This document shows positions 1 to 8,651 of a DNA stretch of 64,000 bases, piece after piece. The notes below the pieces were generated by a model. That model saw nothing but the letters and a program-made list of their open reading frames with translations, did no database searches and was not told the DNA's origin. The stretch comes from Sphingobacterium lumbrici (GTDB taxonomy: Bacteria > Bacteroidota > Bacteroidia > Sphingobacteriales > Sphingobacteriaceae). Every line of letters begins with the position of its first letter. Within the stretch, counting starts at the first letter, position 1. A program made the translations under genes and the position numbers. The stretch is taken from assembly GCF_006476045.1 (NCBI RefSeq), contig NZ_SRZY01000027.1, positions 186,001-250,000 on the forward strand, written 5' to 3'.

Positions 1-1056
1 AAGCCGTTTTTCTGATGCGTCACCTTCAATGGTATGTTCTGAAAAATAAGTGGGACGAATAGCCTCGTGTGCTTCTTGAGCACCAGCCGATTTTGTTTTA
101 TATTTACGTAGCTTGTGGTATTTTTCACCAAACGCTTTCAAAATTTCCTGTTCAGCAGCTTGAATTGCAGTATCCGATAAGTTGACCGAATCGGTACGCA
201 TGTAGGTGATACGCCCCGCTTCGTATAATCGCTGTGCAACTTGCATCGTCCGGGCAACCGAAAAACCTAATTTACGACTAGCCTCTTGTTGTAACGTAGA
301 AGTTGTAAAAGGTGCTGAGGGTGTTCTTTTAGCCGGTTTTTTCTCTAAGCTATTGATTACAAAGTCGGCATTTAAACAATCTTTCAAAAAGACAGAAGCC
401 TCTTCCTTTCTCTCAAACCTTTTGGAAAGTTCAGCTTTAAAAATTTCTTTGCCCTTTCCGGTGTAAAAGATGGCTACTATTTTATAAGCTGCTTCTGCAT
501 TAAACTTATTAATTTCACGTTCGCGGTCAACGATAAGACGAACCGCTACAGATTGTACACGCCCGGCAGATAAGGAAGGTTTTACTTTTCGCCATAATAC
601 AGGAGAAAGTTCAAATCCGACTAAACGGTCTAATACACGACGCGCCTGTTGTGCATTTACCAGGTTATAGTCAATTTTACGCGGACTATCTATTGCTTTT
701 AGAATTGCAGGTTTCGTGATTTCGTGAAAAACAATCCGTTTTGTGTTATCTTCTTTTAATCCTAATGTTTCAAATAAATGCCACGAAATAGCTTCCCCCT
801 CGCGGTCCTCATCGGACGCTAACCAAACCATCTCTGCAGCTTTAGCCAATTTCTTCAATTCACTGACTACGGCCTTTTTATCAGACGGAACCTCGTATTT
901 CTGTTTAAACTTATTTTCCGTATCTATAGCATCGTCACCTTTCACTAAATCACGGATATGTCCGTAACTAGACTTTACTAAAAAGTCTTTTCCAAGATAT
1001 CCCTCTATCGTTTTTGCCTTCGCCGGCGACTCTACTATCAGTAAATTTTTAGCCAT
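1..1056 (-). CDS. topA: DNA topoisomerase I, N-terminal part (cut by the left edge)
   Basis: Type IA topoisomerase that relaxes negative supercoils through a transient 5'-phosphotyrosine link. The reading frame starts at ATG 1056 with a TOPRIM-type start (MAKNLLIVESPAKAKT) and stays open to base 1, giving 352 codons of a protein usually near 800 residues. The active-site segment RITYMRTDS is visible, with the catalytic Tyr codon at 202-204 (about residue 285), followed near the edge by QEAHEAIRPT. The zinc-ribbon/C-terminal part lies outside the window. The gene sits just after a long inverted repeat (1082-1142) that must lie in or next to its promoter. Identification is secure; the 3' end is not visible. 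Confidence 0.95.
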   Translation of the reverse strand, partial: MAKNLLIVESPAKAKTIEGYLGKDFLVKSSYGHIRDLVKGDDAIDTENKFKQKYEVPSDKKAVVSELKKLAKAAEMVWLASDEDREGEAISWHLFETLGLKEDNTKRIVFHEITKPAILKAIDSPRKIDYNLVNAQQARRVLDRLVGFELSPVLWRKVKPSLSAGRVQSVAVRLIVDREREINKFNAEAAYKIVAIFYTGKGKEIFKAELSKRFERKEEASVFLKDCLNADFVINSLEKKPAKRTPSAPFTTSTLQQEASRKLGFSVARTMQVAQRLYEAGRITYMRTDSVNLSDTAIQAAEQEILKAFGEKYHKLRKYKTKSAGAQEAHEAIRPTYFSEHTIEGDASEKRL

Positions 1057-1081
1057 TTAGTTGTTAAGATTTCTGCAAACT

Positions 1082-1142
1082 TAGATAAAAATGCTTTTAT
1101 ATGCAATTTAATAACGATTGCATATAAAAGCATTTTTATCTA
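1082..1142. repeat. Perfect 26-bp inverted repeat between the prenyltransferase gene and topA
   Basis: Arms 1082-1107 and 1117-1142 are perfectly complementary around a 9-nt loop. The arms are AT-rich with a central ATGC. The repeat lies 116 bases past the stop of the prenyltransferase gene and 26 bases before the topA start, both on the minus strand. It could be a terminator for the upstream gene, a supercoiling-sensitive cruciform at the topA promoter, or a repeat element. Only the pairing is seen; the role is open. Confidence 0.75.
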
Positions 1143-1143
1143 T

Positions 1144-1161
1144 CCCTGCCTACCGGCAGGG
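1144..1161. repeat. Short GC-rich palindrome
   Basis: CCCTGCC and GGCAGGG (7-bp arms) enclose the 4-nt loop TACC. It stands out in an AT-rich spacer and resembles GC-rich intergenic palindromes that recur in Bacteroidota genomes. It lies beside the 26-bp inverted repeat. Confidence 0.5.
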
Positions 1162-1258
1162 AGGTCTCCTATGCTATTGAAAAATATTGTACAGAGAACA
1201 TATTAATATTTCAAAATGGAAGGACAATAATTTTTAACATTAATTATTTAGAACAGGT

Positions 1259-2122
1259 TTAAAAATTCCAATGTTTGAGTACGACATCCATCAAAAAGAA
1301 AAAAGCAAAGACAACTGACGCAACTCCATTTGTGGTCATAAATGCGCGATTCACCCTACTTAAATCTGTTGAACTCACAATCCGGTGTTGATAAACCAAA
1401 AGAAGTCCGTAAAACACTACTCCAGTATAATAAAATAGTCCCACTTCTATAAAAAAGACCGGGAGAATTACAAACAACAATGAGAAAAAGTGCAATACTT
1501 CCGAAATGCGTAAGGCCTTTCTTGCACCGAAATTTGCCGGAATAGAATTCAATCCATTGGCCCGATCAAACTCCTCATCCTGCAACGCATATATGATATC
1601 AAAACCTGACACCCATGTCAAAACAGAAAGTCCAAAGAACACAGGGACAATGGCAAAGCTGCCGGTTACTGCCAAATATGCCCCGACGGGCGCCAATCCC
1701 AATCCCAATCCTAAAACCAAATGGCACAGCGGTGAGATCCTTTTCATATACGAATAAAACAATACCACAAAAAGGGCAACAGGAGAAAGCGCCAAACACA
1801 TCGGATTAATAAAGTAAGTAGCCGTCATAAATACCACACAATTTACAATCGTAAAAACGAGTGCATCCATAGGGCTGATTTTTCCAGCCGGGATATCTCT
1901 TACCGCGGTCCGTGGATTTAGTGCATCGATATCCCTATCCAGATATCGATTGAATGCCATTGCTGCGTTCCGTGCACTCACCATACACAGCAACATCAGT
2001 AAAAATAATTTCCACTCAAATTGATAATTTGTCGTGTGTACGGCTAAGAAAAAACCTATAATCGCAAAGGGCAAGGCAAAAATACTGTGTGCAAACAGCA
2101 CCAAAGACATGTACTTTTTCAT
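1259..2122 (-). CDS. ubiA: UbiA-family polyprenyltransferase (menaquinone-type)
   Basis: Integral-membrane prenyltransferase of 287 residues that would attach a polyprenyl tail to an aromatic acceptor in quinone synthesis. The first Asp-rich motif is clear near residues 58-66 (NRYLDRDID), followed by NPRTAVRDIP, a segment typical of UbiA-like enzymes in menaquinone pathways (MqnP-like). A second Asp-containing loop (FDIIYALQDEEFD) lies about two thirds along. The rest is a run of hydrophobic helices. It starts 15 bases after the engB stop on the same strand, so the two are probably co-transcribed. The acceptor (4-hydroxybenzoate, DHNA or a futalosine-route intermediate) cannot be told from sequence alone; Bacteroidota lack ubiquinone, so a menaquinone role is inferred. 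Confidence 0.85.
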   Translation of the reverse strand: MKKYMSLVLFAHSIFALPFAIIGFFLAVHTTNYQFEWKLFLLMLLCMVSARNAAMAFNRYLDRDIDALNPRTAVRDIPAGKISPMDALVFTIVNCVVFMTATYFINPMCLALSPVALFVVLFYSYMKRISPLCHLVLGLGLGLAPVGAYLAVTGSFAIVPVFFGLSVLTWVSGFDIIYALQDEEFDRANGLNSIPANFGARKALRISEVLHFFSLLFVILPVFFIEVGLFYYTGVVFYGLLLVYQHRIVSSTDLSRVNRAFMTTNGVASVVFAFFFLMDVVLKHWNF

Positions 2123-2137
2123 GTATTCAATAAAAGT

Positions 2138-2758
2138 CTATTCAGGAATATGGGTCGGTAAAATAAAATTTTGATTGATATCATGAATGGTATGTAATAT
2201 CTCTTCAGTACCCGTCTTTTTCTCTGCAGAAGTCACAAAGTGAGGCGGCACTTCTTCAAACCAGTTCAACAACGCTTTTTTGAATTTGGCTACATTTTGA
2301 TCCGACTTTACGCCCGATTGCTTGTCGGCTTTTGTAAATGCGAGCATAAATGGTAATCCTTTTTCACCCAGCCAGCAACAGAAGTCTAAATCAATCTTTT
2401 GCGGTTCGTGCCTACTGTCGATCAACACAAATACACATTGTAGATTCTCGCGACGTGTGAGATAGTGGCGGATGAACTTACCCCATTCAGCCCTGTTTTT
2501 TTTTGACGTTTGCGCAAATCCATAGCCTGGCAAATCCACCAGATACCAACTATCGTTAATAATAAAATGATTTATTAACTGTGTTTTTCCGGGTTTTTGG
2601 GAAGTCTTTGCCAACCCCTTTTTATTGGTCATCGCATTAATCAACGATGATTTACCGACATTCGAACGACCTATAAAGGCGTATTCCGGAAGATTTGACT
2701 CCGGCAATTTACTTACTTCTGTATTGCTACATACAAATTCTGCGGATTTTACAAGCAT
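2138..2758 (-). CDS. engB: Ribosome biogenesis GTP-binding protein EngB/YsxC/YihA
   Basis: Small TRAFAC GTPase needed for large ribosomal subunit assembly. G1 GRSNVGKS is at residues 30-37, G3 DLPGYG at 75-80 and G4 TKAD at 142-145; the 206-residue length suits the family. A longer frame begins with TTG at 2764, but the ATG at 2758 gives the usual N-terminus (MLVKSAEF), so I use it. A TAnnTTTG promoter element lies only four bases upstream of this ATG, so the transcript may be nearly leaderless. It leads a probable two-gene unit with the prenyltransferase gene. Confidence 0.95.
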   Translation of the reverse strand: MLVKSAEFVCSNTEVSKLPESNLPEYAFIGRSNVGKSSLINAMTNKKGLAKTSQKPGKTQLINHFIINDSWYLVDLPGYGFAQTSKKNRAEWGKFIRHYLTRRENLQCVFVLIDSRHEPQKIDLDFCCWLGEKGLPFMLAFTKADKQSGVKSDQNVAKFKKALLNWFEEVPPHFVTSAEKKTGTEEILHTIHDINQNFILPTHIPE

Positions 2759-2761
2759 AAA

Positions 2762-2769
2762 CAAAGGTA
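2762..2769 (-). promoter_or_regulatory. Bacteroidota -7 promoter element of engB
   Basis: On the minus strand this reads TACCTTTG, matching the TAnnTTTG -7 consensus of the Bacteroidota primary sigma factor. Its end is three bases from the engB ATG at 2758, so transcription would start at or beside the start codon. No clear TTTG -33 box is seen. Confidence 0.5.
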
Positions 2770-2818
2770 AGATATTATAAGGAATTTTATTTATTTTAGC
2801 TCACTAATCGTTTTCTTA

Positions 2819-3745
2819 ATGTTGGACATAAGGAATATTACTAAACAATACGCAAATCATCTGGCACTAGATGATGTATCTCTATTTATACCCAAAGGAA
2901 TAATATTTGGCTTACTGGGACCAAATGGAGCTGGAAAAACTTCACTCATCCGTATCATCAATCAAATTACAGCCCCGGATTCGGGACAGGTATATTTTAA
3001 TGGCGAACAACTAAATCCTAATCATGTCAGTGCAATCGGATATCTACCAGAAGAAAGAGGATTGTATAAAAAGATGAAAATTGGGGAGCAAATGATCTAT
3101 TTGGCTCAATTGAAGGGACTCAGCAAAGTAGAAGCCAAAAGAAGAATCCAATATTGGTTTGAAAAATTAAATATCGAATCCTGGTGGGATAAAAAGGTAG
3201 AAGACCTCAGTAAAGGGATGCAGCAGAAAGTACAATTTGTTGCCACCGTATTACACGAACCTGAATTAATCATTCTGGACGAACCGTTTTCGGGGTTTGA
3301 TCCGGTTAATGCGCAGATTATTCAAGACGAAATTTTAGAACTCAATAAAAAAGGAACCACCGTGATCTATTCGACACATCGTATGGAAACGGTAGAAGAA
3401 TTATGTGATAGTATTGCCTTAATCCATAAATCTAAGAAAATATTGGATGGATCGGTAAAGGAAATAAAGAGAGCCTATAAAAACCAGACCTACAGCATAG
3501 ACTATAGCCCTAAATATAGTGATGTGCCTTTTTTAGAAAATGAGTCCCTGTATCAGGTACTTTTTCATAAAAAGACAGAAGAGCATCAACTTCAACTAAA
3601 ACTGAACGAAGGCATTCATTTAAATGATATTATTTTATCAATTACTGATCAGATATTTATAAATCAAATACATGAGATTATCCCATCTATTCATGATATT
3701 TTTATTGAAAAAGTAACTTCTCCATCATTAGCCGCTCATGCATAA
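2819..3745 (+). CDS. ABC transporter ATP-binding protein (NatA-like)
   Basis: ATPase subunit of an ABC-2 type exporter, 308 residues. Walker A GPNGAGKT is at residues 34-41, the signature LSKGMQQK and Walker B LIILDEPFSGFDP follow, then a C-terminal regulatory tail of the kind seen in NatA-like subunits. The stop overlaps the next gene by 8 bases, so ATPase and permease are translationally coupled. Family knowledge links such pairs to Na+ or drug efflux. The substrate is unknown, but the following nhaA gene makes sodium handling a reasonable inference. Confidence 0.9.
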   Translation: MLDIRNITKQYANHLALDDVSLFIPKGIIFGLLGPNGAGKTSLIRIINQITAPDSGQVYFNGEQLNPNHVSAIGYLPEERGLYKKMKIGEQMIYLAQLKGLSKVEAKRRIQYWFEKLNIESWWDKKVEDLSKGMQQKVQFVATVLHEPELIILDEPFSGFDPVNAQIIQDEILELNKKGTTVIYSTHRMETVEELCDSIALIHKSKKILDGSVKEIKRAYKNQTYSIDYSPKYSDVPFLENESLYQVLFHKKTEEHQLQLKLNEGIHLNDIILSITDQIFINQIHEIIPSIHDIFIEKVTSPSLAAHA

Positions 3746-5045
3746 AATACGATTAATCATCCAACGCGAGTATCTCACGCGCGTAAAAAAGAGATCCTTT
3801 TTACTAACAACATTTCTGGTGCCGTTATTTTTCATCGGTATGTATATAGGTGTCATCATTCTTACCAAAAAGAGCTTTGACGATACCCACGCCATTGTAT
3901 ATGTATTCGACGAGGAAGGCACAGTCGCTCCTAGTCTAGTGAATACGAAGAATTTAACATACACTCACTCTAACCACGCACTACAACATCAAATTGATAG
4001 CCTGCAAGGTTCGGCAAAGAACACAAATATACTGGTAATCCCTACAAACTTCTTTGAATCGCGTAAAGTAGAATTGCTGTCTTCCGGAAAACCAAATGTG
4101 GTAACCCAAAAGGAGGTCGAGTCTCAATTGGGAGAAATTGTCAGGGATCATGCCTATCAAAAATTAGGCGTCAATACCGACAGCATTAAGAATATCAATT
4201 CCTCAGTATCCATTAATGCCAAAGAAATAACAACCAATGGAGAAACGCGGGATAGTAATACCGAAATTGCTATGGGAATCGCATTAGCGTTATCCATATT
4301 AGTATACATCTCCCTGTTTTTATATGGTTCCCAAGTAATGAGAGGCATTATTGAGGAGAAGAATAGCCGTATTATTGAAGTTATTATATCTTCGGTCAAA
4401 CCTTTTCAGCTAATGATGGGAAAAATTATCGGAATTGGGATGGTCGGGCTAACCCAGTTTGTCCTTTGGATATTCTTATCGCTTATCTTAGTGGGTATCG
4501 CTTCTACATTTTTGGTATCCAAAGAAGATTTAATGAGTCAGATGACGCAACATGAATCACTATCACAAGCTGCTGATTCCTCTTCACAAATAGAACTCTA
4601 TTCAGCCCTGCAATCTATCAATTTCCCCGAACTCATTATTTGTTTCTTTGTATTTTTCATCGGCGGATACCTTATCTATAGCGCCTTATTTGCAGCTGTA
4701 GGATCTGCAGTAGATAGCGAAACAGAAGCTTCTCAGTTTACAATGCCAATTACGATGCCTTTGTTGTTAACCTATGCCCTTTCATTTGGTGTATTGATCA
4801 ATGATCCACACGGCAGCATAGCCACCTGGCTAAGTTTTATACCCTTCACCTCTCCTATAGCCATGTTAGTACGTGTACCTTTTGGTGTGCCAACTTGGCA
4901 ATTAATCGTATCTGCCGTATTATTGATCGGAGGATTTGTACTCACGACCTGGTTTGCCGCTCGTATTTACAGAGTTGGAATTTTAATGTACGGAAAGAAA
5001 CCTTCCTACAAAGAACTTTTGAAATGGTTTCTTTATAAGAATTAA
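3738..5045 (+). CDS. ABC-2 type transporter permease (NatB-like)
   Basis: Membrane partner of the preceding ATPase, 435 residues. One transmembrane helix near residues 20-42 is followed by an extracytoplasmic region of about 130 residues, then a cluster of helices, the layout of ABC2_membrane_3/NatB permeases. The conserved RGIIEEKNSRIIEV segment after the first cluster helix is typical of the family. It starts inside the ATPase gene (8-base overlap) and ends three bases before nhaA, so the three genes form one operon. Export of Na+ is inferred from context only. Confidence 0.9.
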   Translation: MHKIRLIIQREYLTRVKKRSFLLTTFLVPLFFIGMYIGVIILTKKSFDDTHAIVYVFDEEGTVAPSLVNTKNLTYTHSNHALQHQIDSLQGSAKNTNILVIPTNFFESRKVELLSSGKPNVVTQKEVESQLGEIVRDHAYQKLGVNTDSIKNINSSVSINAKEITTNGETRDSNTEIAMGIALALSILVYISLFLYGSQVMRGIIEEKNSRIIEVIISSVKPFQLMMGKIIGIGMVGLTQFVLWIFLSLILVGIASTFLVSKEDLMSQMTQHESLSQAADSSSQIELYSALQSINFPELIICFFVFFIGGYLIYSALFAAVGSAVDSETEASQFTMPITMPLLLTYALSFGVLINDPHGSIATWLSFIPFTSPIAMLVRVPFGVPTWQLIVSAVLLIGGFVLTTWFAARIYRVGILMYGKKPSYKELLKWFLYKN

Positions 5046-5048
5046 TAG

Positions 5049-6233
5049 ATGAATAAACGAATAAATTTACGCTCCTTTAAACAATTTTTAGCCTCTAGCA
5101 CAGGTGGTGGTATTATTCTATTTGTATGCGTGATCTTAGCCCTGCTTATAGCTAATTCGCCAATGGCAGAGGGATTGAATAGCCTGCTCGCAACCCAAGT
5201 AGGTTTTGAAAATGAAAGTATCCAATTAAATTACAGTATAAAGCAGTGGATAGACGATGGTTTAATGGCCATATTCTTCCTTCTTGTTGGTCTGGAGATC
5301 AAACGTGAACTGGTGGAAGGCGAGCTGTCCTCTCCCCGACAAGCGGCGTTACCGATCTTTGCCGCATTCGGAGGGGCGTTATTACCCGCTTTAATTTACA
5401 CTGCTTTCAATTTCAGTCAGCCACTTACACAACATGGCTGGGGGATTCCAATGGCAACTGATATCGCATTTGCACTAGCTGTAATTTCGATGTTAGGTAA
5501 GAAGGTTCCAGCTAGCTTAAAGATCTTTTTAGCTGCTTTGGCTATTGTAGATGATTTGCTGGCGATCCTGGTCATTGCATTGTTCTACTCATCTGATTTA
5601 CATTTCACCTATCTGTTATATGCAGGTGGAATTTTCATTTTATTACTAATATTTAATAAAATAGGCATAAAAAGCCTTCTTGCGTATATTATTCCGGGTC
5701 TGTTTATGTGGTATTTTATTCATCACTCGGGGATCCACGCGACCATTGCCGGTGTATTAGTGGCAATGACCTTGCCGACGACCGATGATGACAAAGAATC
5801 TCCATTAGAAAAATTAGAGCATCTTTTAGCAAAACCCGTCAACTTCATTATCATTCCGATTTTTGCTTTTGCCAATACTGCTATCACCCTTCATAGTGAA
5901 ATGGCTGGCGGCTTAACTTCCACTATGGGGTTAGGTATTATTGTAGGTTTAATTGTTGGGAAATCGCTGGGTATATTAGGTACAAGTTGGATCTGCATTA
6001 AATCAGGTCTATCAAAGTTGCCCGATGGTGCCAGATGGAAACATCTATTTGGTGTCGGACTCTTGGGAGGGATCGGATTTACCATGTCGATTTTTGTATC
6101 CATGCTATCCTTTGACGATCCTATTCTTGTGGAAGAAGCTAAATTAGCAGTACTCATAGGTTCCCTCGTATCGGGATCGCTAGGGTACTTTTACTTATCA
6201 GGTTTAGCGAAGAAAAAAGAGATTAAGGTTTAG
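5049..6233 (+). CDS. nhaA: Na+/H+ antiporter NhaA
   Basis: Inner-membrane sodium/proton antiporter, 394 residues and multi-spanning. Family landmarks: GGGIILFVC in helix I, FFLLVGLEIKREL, PMATDIAFALA (Asp 138) and the ion-binding Asp pair in AALAIVDD (168-169), then GFTMSIFVSMLSF near the C-terminus. It begins three bases after the NatB-like permease, so an ABC exporter and an antiporter are expressed together, consistent with a sodium or alkali tolerance operon. Identification is secure. Confidence 0.96.
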   Translation: MNKRINLRSFKQFLASSTGGGIILFVCVILALLIANSPMAEGLNSLLATQVGFENESIQLNYSIKQWIDDGLMAIFFLLVGLEIKRELVEGELSSPRQAALPIFAAFGGALLPALIYTAFNFSQPLTQHGWGIPMATDIAFALAVISMLGKKVPASLKIFLAALAIVDDLLAILVIALFYSSDLHFTYLLYAGGIFILLLIFNKIGIKSLLAYIIPGLFMWYFIHHSGIHATIAGVLVAMTLPTTDDDKESPLEKLEHLLAKPVNFIIIPIFAFANTAITLHSEMAGGLTSTMGLGIIVGLIVGKSLGILGTSWICIKSGLSKLPDGARWKHLFGVGLLGGIGFTMSIFVSMLSFDDPILVEEAKLAVLIGSLVSGSLGYFYLSGLAKKKEIKV

Positions 6234-6344
6234 TAAGTTTTTAAGGGGGGCTGCTGCTATTAAAGGAACATATTCTTTATTCAATTTTGATAATGTCCCT
6301 CGTATTACCTTTCCGTCGTTGCCACGACATGGCCTTCATTTTTT

Positions 6345-6473
6345 TCTTGATAAAAAAACGAAGCAAAAAAATCAAGACTGGGTCAATGTTACGCTAAAAG
6401 CTTTTGGATTTACTAAACAGCTCCAAGCCGCTTCGCTTCGGGGATCTGTTCTTAACGCAAATCCAAAAGCTTT
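6345..6473. repeat. Compound hairpin repeat (REP-like) after nhaA
   Basis: Two nested palindromes. TCTTGAT/ATCAAGA pairs across 6345-6377. A perfect 15-bp stem (6397-6411 with 6459-6473) encloses an inner imperfect stem (ACAGCTCC with GGATCTGT) and a CCG..CGG tip. Only a 62-residue frame crosses it, with no recognisable content. The shape suggests a repetitive extragenic palindrome or small mobile remnant. This is the first part of the 468-bp gene-less stretch 6234-6701. Confidence 0.6.
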
Positions 6474-6576
6474 CTTAACGCTACATCGACCTAGGTCGTC
6501 CTTTTAAATTCTGCTGAAGTATAAAATGAAATATAATAATGCACTATCCTTACAAATTCGACTAATATCGCCTTAG

Positions 6577-6622
6577 CCATTTGCCGATAGCAGGAGGAGG
6601 CACTACCCAATGTGGCAAATGG
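6577..6622. repeat. 9-bp inverted repeat in the same spacer
   Basis: CCATTTGCC (6577-6585) and GGCAAATGG (6614-6622) are perfect complements around 28 bases. It belongs to the same hairpin-rich spacer as the repeat at 6345-6473. Confidence 0.5.
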
Positions 6623-6641
6623 GTACAGCGATGATTTTTTG

Positions 6642-6663
6642 ATTCTTTTTATAAAAAAAGAAT
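6642..6663 (-). terminator. Terminator-like hairpin after the CBM9-like gene
   Basis: ATTCTTTTT (6642-6650) pairs with AAAAAGAAT (6655-6663) around a 4-nt loop. It is all A/T apart from one C:G pair, so weak, and lies about 40 bases past the stop of the minus-strand gene at 6702. It could end that transcript. Confidence 0.4.
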
Positions 6664-6701
6664 GAGCCTGTCCGGCGGTGAGGACAAAAAAGATTAAAAA
6701 A

Positions 6702-7331
6702 CTATTCTATAATCAAATCTCCGAAAAATTCAGGGAGATGAAAATTCGGAGTGGGATAATCGATATTATTCCATGCGATAAAATGAGGTTGTGGTAGCTC
6801 ATCTCCACATTTATAAAAATTAGCATGTACCGTTCTACCGCTCCATGCTGTGGTATCTATAATGGTTTTTGGTATCTGTAAAATCAAGTTCCATTTCTTT
6901 TGTCCATCAACTTTGCGGACAGAAGTGTATGTATTCACCGTATCAATCACCGCTCCATCCAATCTTTTCCGCTCAGATTTCACGGCAGTACCGTATCCAA
7001 TAAGCCCCGTACCCAGAATATTAAATTCGAAATTATAATAAGATTGCTTATTATCCAGGGAAATAAAAAATTCGACACAACTGTCTTCCCATACGTTTTC
7101 ATTTGATCCAATATACTGTGCTTTCAAAAATTCCTCTTCTACAGCATAGTGCAAGATCACAAAAGAATCAGTATGCGCGATTTGAAACTCAACAACCGGA
7201 CTGTATGGAAAGTCTATCTTCCATGGAGATGCAGCTATTGAATTCCAAGAAAGGTCTTTTATTTCTTCCCGGATCGAAAAGAAATCAGTTCCTTTTATTT
7301 CGTTTATTTTTTTTACAACAAGTGTAGACAT
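6702..7331 (-). CDS. CBM9-like carbohydrate-binding protein
   Basis: 209 residues with no signal peptide, so probably cytoplasmic or part of a larger assembly. The segment with WNSIAASPW, then ENVWEDSCVEFFISLD and YYNFEFNILGTG follows the beta-sandwich pattern of the CBM9-like family (DOMON-type fold) that binds sugars. It lies 19 bases after a NahK-like sugar kinase on the same strand, so an amino-sugar or oligosaccharide role for the pair is plausible. The ligand is unknown. Confidence 0.75.
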   Translation of the reverse strand: MSTLVVKKINEIKGTDFFSIREEIKDLSWNSIAASPWKIDFPYSPVVEFQIAHTDSFVILHYAVEEEFLKAQYIGSNENVWEDSCVEFFISLDNKQSYYNFEFNILGTGLIGYGTAVKSERKRLDGAVIDTVNTYTSVRKVDGQKKWNLILQIPKTIIDTTAWSGRTVHANFYKCGDELPQPHFIAWNNIDYPTPNFHLPEFFGDLIIE

Positions 7332-7350
7332 AAGTTAGCATTCATATTTT

Positions 7351-8478
7351 TTACTGGGCGACAAGGCTAAGTTCCAAAATATTTCTCAATTCTTCCTCAT
7401 GTTTTTCCAATTCATCCACCAATTTAAATTGCGCTTTTGCACGTACCAAGTTGTGGTCTGGATAATGGACTTTATAGTACGTATCTCCATCAATATAATC
7501 AGTCAAGAAGCGGACAGCTTGCATGTAAGGCAGCAATAAGACACCGTACATTAAGGATTCAATCTCTTTATCTGTTAAAAACTCTTTTGCTTCGCTCAGA
7601 TAACCTTCTGCATAAGCCTTAAACAACGGAATATTTAATACGATCTTGTCTACATCAATTTCATCTTCGGCTGCGGAATTGATTATCGTACGTATTGCAT
7701 CTCCAAAGTCATACGCCACATATCCAGGCATCACTGTATCTAAATCGATGACGCATTGCACATTGTCATTTTGATCTAATAAAACGTTATTGAATTTCGT
7801 GTCATTATGTGTAATTCGCAATGGTAAATCCCCGTTAGCGGCTAAATCTAATATACGACGCATCTTCAATTCCCGTTCAAATACATAATCCAACAAGTCT
7901 TGAACTTGCTCTAGGCGATTGGCCTTATTATTTAAGATTGCTTTTTTCAGATTTTGGATCCGAAAATCGATATTATGGAAATTTGGCAAGATTTCTACCA
8001 ATTCAGTAGCATCCAGATCAGCTAGCTGTTTTTGAAACTGACCGAATGCCTGTCCACCAGAATAAGCCTGCTTTGCCGTTTCTACGATATCGTAACTTTT
8101 TGTATCCGATAATAAAATAAATAGCCTCCAATAATTTCCTTCGTCATCCTGAAAATACAGCTTACGGTCCTTCGTAGGTATTATTGTCAATGTGTACTTA
8201 TCGATATCGGAGATACCCTTCGTTTTGAACTGATTCTTCAAATGAGTGGTCACCAAATAGATATTATTCATTAAACCAGAGATATCTTTAAAAATATCAT
8301 GGTTTACCCTTTGCAACAAATACGATTTATCCTCCGAATTTTCTGTCGTCAATTTAAAGGTATCATTTATATGACCAGACCCAAATCTCTCAGCATCAGA
8401 TATTACCCCATTTAAATCAAATTGTTCCGCTATTCCTATAATTTTATTAAAATCGTAAATTGACATGGAATTTATCAA
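7351..8478 (-). CDS. APH-fold phosphotransferase, N-acetylhexosamine kinase-like
   Basis: 375-residue kinase of the aminoglycoside phosphotransferase/choline kinase fold. FGSGHINDTF near residue 33 is the nucleotide loop; ITHNDTKFNNVLLD holds the catalytic Asp and metal-binding Asn, and CVIDLDTVMPGYVAYDFGD is the metal-binding segment. This combination is seen in NahK-type kinases that phosphorylate N-acetylhexosamines at C1. It is followed 19 bases later by a CBM9-like gene. Two Met codons (residues 1 and 5) are possible starts. The substrate is inferred from family resemblance. Confidence 0.8.
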   Translation of the reverse strand: MINSMSIYDFNKIIGIAEQFDLNGVISDAERFGSGHINDTFKLTTENSEDKSYLLQRVNHDIFKDISGLMNNIYLVTTHLKNQFKTKGISDIDKYTLTIIPTKDRKLYFQDDEGNYWRLFILLSDTKSYDIVETAKQAYSGGQAFGQFQKQLADLDATELVEILPNFHNIDFRIQNLKKAILNNKANRLEQVQDLLDYVFERELKMRRILDLAANGDLPLRITHNDTKFNNVLLDQNDNVQCVIDLDTVMPGYVAYDFGDAIRTIINSAAEDEIDVDKIVLNIPLFKAYAEGYLSEAKEFLTDKEIESLMYGVLLLPYMQAVRFLTDYIDGDTYYKVHYPDHNLVRAKAQFKLVDELEKHEEELRNILELSLVAQ

Positions 8479-8651
8479 GGTTTAAGTTTTCTTAATTTCA
8501 TTTTGCAACGCAATATCACTAATTACGAGCATTATCAAAAACATTTTTTTCAATCAAACGATTGCACATTTTTTGCGTTAATATAAAAAAATAGAATACT
8601 GTAACATAGATTTAGTAAATTAGAGGAGTTGAATCAACTTTAACATACCGT

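Noticed and set aside
6319..6507. 62-codon frame after nhaA
   Set aside because: It lies inside the compound hairpin repeat and its translation mirrors the palindrome.
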